From Candidatus Cloacimonadota bacterium (GTDB taxonomy: Bacteria > Muiribacteriota > UBA6191): a stretch of DNA of 64,000 nt. The stretch is taken from the NCBI GenBank assembly GCA_023954715.1, contig JAGSHD010000008.1, forward strand, positions 1 through 64,000. The letters are read 5' to 3'. Under the pieces are notes generated by a model. It saw nothing but the letters and a program-made list of their open reading frames with translations. It was not told the origin of the DNA and did no database searches. Positions 59,126 to 64,000 of the stretch are shown piece after piece; position 1 is the stretch's first letter, and each line of letters begins with the position of its first letter. The position numbers and the translations under genes were made by a program.

Positions 59126-60406
59126 ATGAAGATAATTATAACTTTTTCTATTTTATGCGGCTTATTTTTAACTAATTCACACTCAAAAAACAACTGGAAA
59201 CAAATTTCTGGTCGTGGAGCGAGTAGCCAATCATTTTTTAATCAAAACGAAAAAGCCAAAGTGATTTGGGGTTATGAAAATGGATTATGGAGAGTAGCCT
59301 GTTATCATCGATGTACTGAACTTACAGACAAGTACTTACCATTAGAAAATCTAAAAGACAATGTTGGTTATTGGGTAAACTTTGAGTCAGTAGCATCAAC
59401 AGAAGATATTAGTACAGGCTTAGTAGGAGAGTGGGATATTACTCTCAAAAGCTCCAACCCTTGGGACAACACTTCAGCTGTATTAAATGTTTCCAACCAA
59501 TATTCAACCTCCCTAACAGGTCATCCAATTATAATTTCAGAATTAGGAGTAAAAGGTAAAGATCCAGTAAGTAAGTTTGAGATTTCTAATATCCAAGTTA
59601 TAGAAGATACTCTATTGCAGATTGATCATATGCTTTATAAGGAAGTACCTAAAACTAAAGAGGAATTAACTGAGGCTTTACCTGATGCTATAAGGGCTGA
59701 GTTAGTGGAAATAACCGCGAAGAAGCAAGCTTTTAGTAGAAGATATCCTTATGTACCAACAACTTTTGATTCTCAAGGATATTCTTGGGATGAAAGAAGG
59801 GGATTTTATAGAAGGATTAAACGTGATTCTAATGGAAACTATATAACAGATGAAAATGGTAGGTACATTAGAGAGGATATTCCTGTTATTGGTCGATTTA
59901 TTACTGGTGAAGAGAACGAAGAATTAAATAGTCGATATCAAGAGTTGATTGAATCTTACGCAGTTAAACCGATCAATGACAATAATGTTGGCAATCATAC
60001 ATTTACACTTAATCAAATAGATAAAAATATTAGATGTAAAGTTAATCCTACTCATATTCAAATAGGGATGGGAATTAGACACAGATCCTTTTATGATAGA
60101 AACAGTACTCAACAAAAAATTGAAGTTAACAGTTTGTTTTATAAAAACAATGAGAGTAATGGCTACAGCAATTTAATTGTAACTGACTCTTTATATTCGG
60201 TATCAGGGCATGCTCTTGAAGAAAGAATGGTAAGGTTAGAAAAACTTACCGGTGTTAAGCCAGAAGCTGTATGCGAACCAAACGACGATTACTACAACTT
60301 AATCCCATCATTCAAAAGCTCATACTTCAATATCTTGAAAAATGAGTCAAAACGGATTATCTTACAAGTAAGGGATGGAGTTTTCTTGATTCTAAAGAAA
60401 AAGTAA
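59126..60406 (+). CDS. Secreted protein of unknown function
   Basis: The 426-residue protein starts with a signal peptide (KIIITFSILCGLFLTNSHS, cut near residue 20) after a TAAGGAG ribosome-binding site. The N-terminal part (KVIWGYENGLWRVACY, LKDNVGYWVNFESV) has the W.YENG.W / NVGYWVNF phrase found in surface or periplasmic proteins of several AT-rich proteobacteria. The middle is charged and ends basic. It lies alone on its strand before the TATCC block. Possibly a lysogenic conversion protein. Confidence 0.6.
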   Translation: MKIIITFSILCGLFLTNSHSKNNWKQISGRGASSQSFFNQNEKAKVIWGYENGLWRVACYHRCTELTDKYLPLENLKDNVGYWVNFESVASTEDISTGLVGEWDITLKSSNPWDNTSAVLNVSNQYSTSLTGHPIIISELGVKGKDPVSKFEISNIQVIEDTLLQIDHMLYKEVPKTKEELTEALPDAIRAELVEITAKKQAFSRRYPYVPTTFDSQGYSWDERRGFYRRIKRDSNGNYITDENGRYIREDIPVIGRFITGEENEELNSRYQELIESYAVKPINDNNVGNHTFTLNQIDKNIRCKVNPTHIQIGMGIRHRSFYDRNSTQQKIEVNSLFYKNNESNGYSNLIVTDSLYSVSGHALEERMVRLEKLTGVKPEAVCEPNDDYYNLIPSFKSSYFNILKNESKRIILQVRDGVFLILKKK

Positions 60407-60450
60407 AACGAAACTTAACTTTAAGATTTTGTAGCGGATAATTAAGCTAA

Positions 60451-60506
60451 AAAATACTCCAAAAAATATCCAAAAAATTGAGATTATCCAAATATTATCC
60501 ACAAAT
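60451..60506 (+). repeat. Repeated TATCC boxes beside att3
   Basis: The block ACTCCAAAAAATATCCAAAA and onward, with TTATCCAAA and TTATCCACA (60495-60503), duplicates 57331-57380 almost base for base. It shows that att3 and its left flank derive from the same kind of prophage right end. No gene is visible in 60407-60962; the stretch holds this block, att3 and a DUF1016 scrap. Confidence 0.6.
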
Positions 60507-60600
60507 CTAGTATTGAAAATCTAAATTAACAAAGATGAAAGTCACTTATTCATAGTGCTTACAGCTATAAAATCAATCATAATTAATCACCCAAACTTAT

Positions 60601-60647
60601 ATTTGCGCAGCAGAAGGCCACAGGTTCTAATCCTGTTACGTATACTC
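60601..60647 (+). other. att3: degraded attachment site
   Basis: The site repeats att1/att2 with 4 mismatches in the 29-base core (60619-60647), two of them in the T-loop region (CTAAT instead of CGAAC). Terminator pairing downstream is lost. It is the decayed outer boundary of the prophage array. Confidence 0.7.
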
Positions 60648-60752
60648 TTTAAAACCTTTAGATATCATGGTCTTTATGATTTTTGAGTTTTTTTGTCTAC
60701 TCAAACTTTTGGACCAGATTTGGACCACAAGAAATAAATCTCAATCACTTTT

Positions 60753-60890
60753 GGTTCTTATGCAAACAGTGGAGTTACATTTTTGTTATTTTTTAGCAAA
60801 CATGAGACTCATTTTTTCAAGTCAATAAAATATCAGAAGAAAGTCAAAGACTAAGAGTTATTAACAAAGGGTTGAGAAGACTAGGTGTAT
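60753..60890 (+). pseudogene. Short DUF1016 remnant after att3
   Basis: TATGCAAACAGTGGAGTTAC at about 60758 matches the start of the 57805 pseudogene. AATAAAATATCAGAAGAAA near 60825 matches a stretch near its end (58132-58151), so the middle is deleted. It indicates duplication of the att plus DUF1016 flank. Confidence 0.65.
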
Positions 60891-60962
60891 AAAGAAGTAC
60901 ATGTATCCCTATAAACAATTCAAAATAAACTTACCTTCTCACAATAGAAATGGTGCCATCTA

Positions 60963-63900
60963 TTAAGTCTTAAACCACTCTCGGGCCTTTTCAACAATCA
61001 TATAGTTAACAGGTATAATTATCAAAGTAGTGAAGGTTGAGATTAAAACACCAAAAGCTAAAGATGTGGCCATAGGGATTAAAAATTGTGCTTGAGTAGA
61101 TTGTTCAAATAATAAAGGCACCAAGCCAAAAAATGTTGTTAGACTGGTTAGCATGATTGGTCGGAATCTAGCAGCTCCCGCAGTTGAAAGTGCATTTGTT
61201 AAATCGTTTGTTTGGGCATACTTTTTATTGATGTAATCAACCAACACTAAGGAGTCATTCACTACAACTCCGATCAGTGCTAACATACCCATTAGACTTA
61301 AAATGGTTAAATTCATTCCTAATAGCAGATGGCCCATCACGGCACCGATTATTCCAAACGGTATCACACTCATCACAATAAAAGGCTGTACATAAGATTT
61401 AAAGGGTATAGCTAGCAAAGTATATATAGCAAAAGATGCCATTAGTAATGAGAAAAACAAAGAACTAAAAGTATCTTTTTGCTCTCTTGCTTCTCCTTCA
61501 AGCGTATAAGTAATACCAGGATATTTAGAAATTAGATTTGTTAAATATTGATTTAACTCCTTTTGAAAAACAACCATGTTGATGTTATTTTTTTCTACAT
61601 CTGCTTCGATATTGATCGTTCTAAAGCTGTTGATTCGTTTAATGGATGAAGTACCAATGCTATTACTTAGATTGGCTATGTTTCCTAATGGAATCTTAGC
61701 TCCTTGTTTGCTTGTAACCAATAGATTTTGCAAGTCAGAAATAGATTTTCTTTCTGTTTTTGGAAAACGAATCATTACTCGAACATCATCACGACCTCTT
61801 TGAATTCTTTGAACTTGCTGACCATATACGGCTTGTCTAACTTGTTGAGAAAGTTCAAGTTCGCTGAACCCTAGGTGACGGCCCAAATTATTTAGACTTA
61901 GTTTAATCTCTTCTTTTCCATCAGACAAGCTATCTGTAATATCAAAAATAGGTTTAAACTCTCTCAAATATGATTTAATTTCTTGGGAAATAGCATCGAG
62001 TGCTTGAATAGATGAGCCGTTTAACTGGATGTTGATTGGCGAAGATATTCGCCCTCTCTCAGCTCGAAATGCTAAGCTTTCTGCTCCAACTATCTCTCCG
62101 ATCAATTTTCTCCATTCATTGGCTAACTCTCTTGAACCTATTTTAATAGTACGTTTTTCAGGAGGGGTAATTTCAAACTTTACTTCTCCAGTTTCGCTGG
62201 TTCCACCTCTACCACCGGTAGTAGCCATGATATTTAAAATTACGCTTCCAGCTTTGAGATCAGTGTATTTATCCTTAAGGACTTCCGCCTTTTTGGAGAT
62301 ATACTCTATGTGTTTATGTGTTACTTCAAAAGGGGTTCCCACAGGCATTTTTAAGGTAACTTTTATTGTTTCACTAGGTATCCTTGGAAAGAAAGTAAAT
62401 TTAATCCATCCACCATAAATAAATGCGATGATTAGAGCTAGTGTACCAACAAATAGGCTTAAAGTGGTGGCTTTGTTTTGTAAGGTAGTTTTTAAGATTG
62501 GTTGATAGTATTTCAAGATAGAATTTTCAAAACCATCAGCAAACCAGTGTTGAAATTTTTCAAATATACTTTGTTCATCTTTTTCTTTACGTAAAGTTAA
62601 GTGCTTTAAATGGGAAGGTAAGATTAATTTTGATTCAATAAGCGAAAAGATGAGCACCGGTACTACTACAATAGGAAGCTGTGTAAATAAAATAGCTCTT
62701 CTACCTTCAATAAAAGCTAAAGGCAAAAAGGCAGCAACTGTAGTTAAAACTCCAAAAGTTACCGGTGTTGAGATTTCTTTGGTCCCATTTATTGCAGCCA
62801 TTTCTCCAGATTCAGATTTCTTGAGATGGGAGTAAATATTTTCACCTGTAACAATGGCATCATCAACTACAATTCCCAAAACAAGGATAAAACCAAAAAG
62901 GCTTAAAACATTAATTGTTACCCCAAAGTAAGGCATAACTAAAAACGCACCCATAAATGAGATAGGAATTCCAACAAAAACCCAAATTGCTATAGCTGGT
63001 CTTAAAAAAAGGGTCAGAAGTAAGATAATCAAGATGCTACCTTGAACAGCACTGTTTAATAAAGTTTCAATTCTGTTTTTTACAATTTGTGAATCATCAT
63101 CCCAATACGACAATTCAAATCCCTCTGGTAGTGAACTTTGTTTCTTTTGAATGAGTGTTTTAACTTTATCAGCAACATCAATCGCGCTTTCATCTCCTAC
63201 TCTAAAGACGTCGATAAAAACAGCATTTTTGTTATTGAATTTACTACTAATAGGAGACTCTTCGAATCCATTTCTAACCGTTGCAATGTCCGATAATTTT
63301 AGCTTTGATCCACTCAGAAATGTTTTTATAGGAATTTGTTCGAATTGACCTTTGTCATAAGCTTGATTTTTTAAGTTGATTAATATGTCACCATTTACGG
63401 TTTTTAAGTTACCAGACGATAAGTCTAAACTAGAAGTTTTGATAGCGTTAGAAAGATCGCTAATAGTTAAACCATATTGCAAAAGGCGATCTTGGGATAC
63501 TTCGATACTAATTTCAAATTCTCGAACTCCCGTCAATTGTACCTGTGAAATTCCTTGAATTTGTACTAAATCATCTCGAATCTGTTGAGCATATTCACGA
63601 GTTTCCATTTCATTATAGGTACTCGAAAGTGTAACAACTATAACATCACGTTTTCGAATAGCTAAAGAGACTGTGGCATTTTCAGCATCAACCGGAAAGT
63701 TGTTTATGGAATCAATTTTACCTCGAACATCAGCCAACAACTGACGAGCATCATAGTTTGATTCGACTTCTATGGAAACAGAAGCATTGCCTTCAGATGA
63801 GACACTTGTTACCTCTTTAATACCTTCGAGTTCACTTAATGATTCTTCAATTTTTATGGTGATGCCTTTTTCAACATCTTGAGGACTTGCTCCTCGTAAA

Positions 63901-64000
63901 CTCATCTGAACTGTAATTCTATTGGTTTCAATATTTGGAAAAACCTCTAAAGGAATTAACTGAGTAACACTAAATAAGCCCGAAGCAAGGATTCCCCACA
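60963..64000 (-). CDS. RND-family efflux pump, inner-membrane transporter (N-terminus outside window)
   Basis: The frame is open to the right edge (WGILASGLFSVTQLIPLEVF before the first internal Met at 63905), so the start and first membrane helix lie outside. The protein has the two-fold RND layout: porter domains (GASPQDVEKGITIKIEESLS), TM4 with GIVVDDAIVTGENIYSHL (the proton-relay Asp pair), a second porter region, and TM10 with LIGVVVNDSLVLVDYINKKY. It exports small hydrophobic or amphiphilic compounds with a periplasmic adaptor and outer-membrane channel. It is chromosomal and unrelated to the prophages. Confidence 0.9.
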   Translation of the reverse strand, partial: WGILASGLFSVTQLIPLEVFPNIETNRITVQMSLRGASPQDVEKGITIKIEESLSELEGIKEVTSVSSEGNASVSIEVESNYDARQLLADVRGKIDSINNFPVDAENATVSLAIRKRDVIVVTLSSTYNEMETREYAQQIRDDLVQIQGISQVQLTGVREFEISIEVSQDRLLQYGLTISDLSNAIKTSSLDLSSGNLKTVNGDILINLKNQAYDKGQFEQIPIKTFLSGSKLKLSDIATVRNGFEESPISSKFNNKNAVFIDVFRVGDESAIDVADKVKTLIQKKQSSLPEGFELSYWDDDSQIVKNRIETLLNSAVQGSILIILLLTLFLRPAIAIWVFVGIPISFMGAFLVMPYFGVTINVLSLFGFILVLGIVVDDAIVTGENIYSHLKKSESGEMAAINGTKEISTPVTFGVLTTVAAFLPLAFIEGRRAILFTQLPIVVVPVLIFSLIESKLILPSHLKHLTLRKEKDEQSIFEKFQHWFADGFENSILKYYQPILKTTLQNKATTLSLFVGTLALIIAFIYGGWIKFTFFPRIPSETIKVTLKMPVGTPFEVTHKHIEYISKKAEVLKDKYTDLKAGSVILNIMATTGGRGGTSETGEVKFEITPPEKRTIKIGSRELANEWRKLIGEIVGAESLAFRAERGRISSPINIQLNGSSIQALDAISQEIKSYLREFKPIFDITDSLSDGKEEIKLSLNNLGRHLGFSELELSQQVRQAVYGQQVQRIQRGRDDVRVMIRFPKTERKSISDLQNLLVTSKQGAKIPLGNIANLSNSIGTSSIKRINSFRTINIEADVEKNNINMVVFQKELNQYLTNLISKYPGITYTLEGEAREQKDTFSSLFFSLLMASFAIYTLLAIPFKSYVQPFIVMSVIPFGIIGAVMGHLLLGMNLTILSLMGMLALIGVVVNDSLVLVDYINKKYAQTNDLTNALSTAGAARFRPIMLTSLTTFFGLVPLLFEQSTQAQFLIPMATSLAFGVLISTFTTLIIIPVNYMIVEKAREWFKT

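Larger units (their letters stand above)
57503..60647. mobile_element. att-bounded remnant segment C
   Basis: The segment lies between the att2 core and the degraded att3 core (25 of 29 positions conserved). It holds a broken DUF1016 gene, a putative zinc protease and a secreted protein, then a copy of the TATCC block. A DUF1016 5' fragment also follows att3. It looks like the right end of a former prophage whose core was deleted, leaving its hotspot-2 cargo. Confidence 0.55.

Overview
The window is AT-rich (roughly two thirds A+T) DNA from a Gram-negative bacterium, most likely a proteobacterium: it ends in an RND efflux pump gene and carries lambda-type phage genes. The exact lineage cannot be fixed. 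Almost everything up to about 57.5 kb is prophage. Two related lambda-like siphophage genomes lie head to tail, separated and followed by copies of a tRNA-3'-end-like attachment sequence (att1 17118-17164, att2 57485-57531). A third, degraded att copy (60601-60647) closes a remnant segment. Chromosomal sequence resumes with a large RND transporter gene that runs off the right edge. Layout. Prophage A (left edge to att1) shows only its right part: end of a late gene, lysis cassette (450-1794), a beta-solenoid moron with its own promoter (1885-2748), a cargo block on the minus strand (2741-8744), divergent ribbon-helix-helix regulators, a replication module (9072-11094), a XerC-like recombinase, a run of small genes with repeated double-hairpin leaders, the integrase (15011-16021), one cargo gene and att1. 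Prophage B (att1 to att2) appears complete: DNA packaging (17416-20813), two extra genes, portal, protease-capsid fusion, connector and tail genes in lambda order (G/GT frameshift, tape measure, M-, L-, K- and J-like), tail fibres, then the same lysis, moron, cargo, regulator, replication, recombinase and integrase series, followed by a second cargo pair and att2. How the genes work together. Aligning A with B shows a shared backbone and two positions where the content is entirely different. Hotspot 1, between the solenoid moron and the ribbon-helix-helix regulator, holds in A a class III nucleotidyl-cyclase-like protein overlapping an ImmA/IrrE-type metallopeptidase plus a three-gene ABC-three-component (ABC-3C) system with a SMEK-domain protein. 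In B it holds a type I restriction-modification operon (HsdR, HsdM, HsdS) continued by an ABC-type ATPase and a HEPN-like protein. Hotspot 2, between integrase and att, holds in A an unknown protein and in B a ComF-like phosphoribosyltransferase divergent from a DprA-like protein. The remnant segment holds a putative zinc protease and a secreted protein. I infer that these are anti-phage or conflict modules carried as swappable cargo by one prophage family. The cyclase plus metallopeptidase pair is the best candidate for an undescribed system. All functional calls rest on motifs read by eye; no searches were run.
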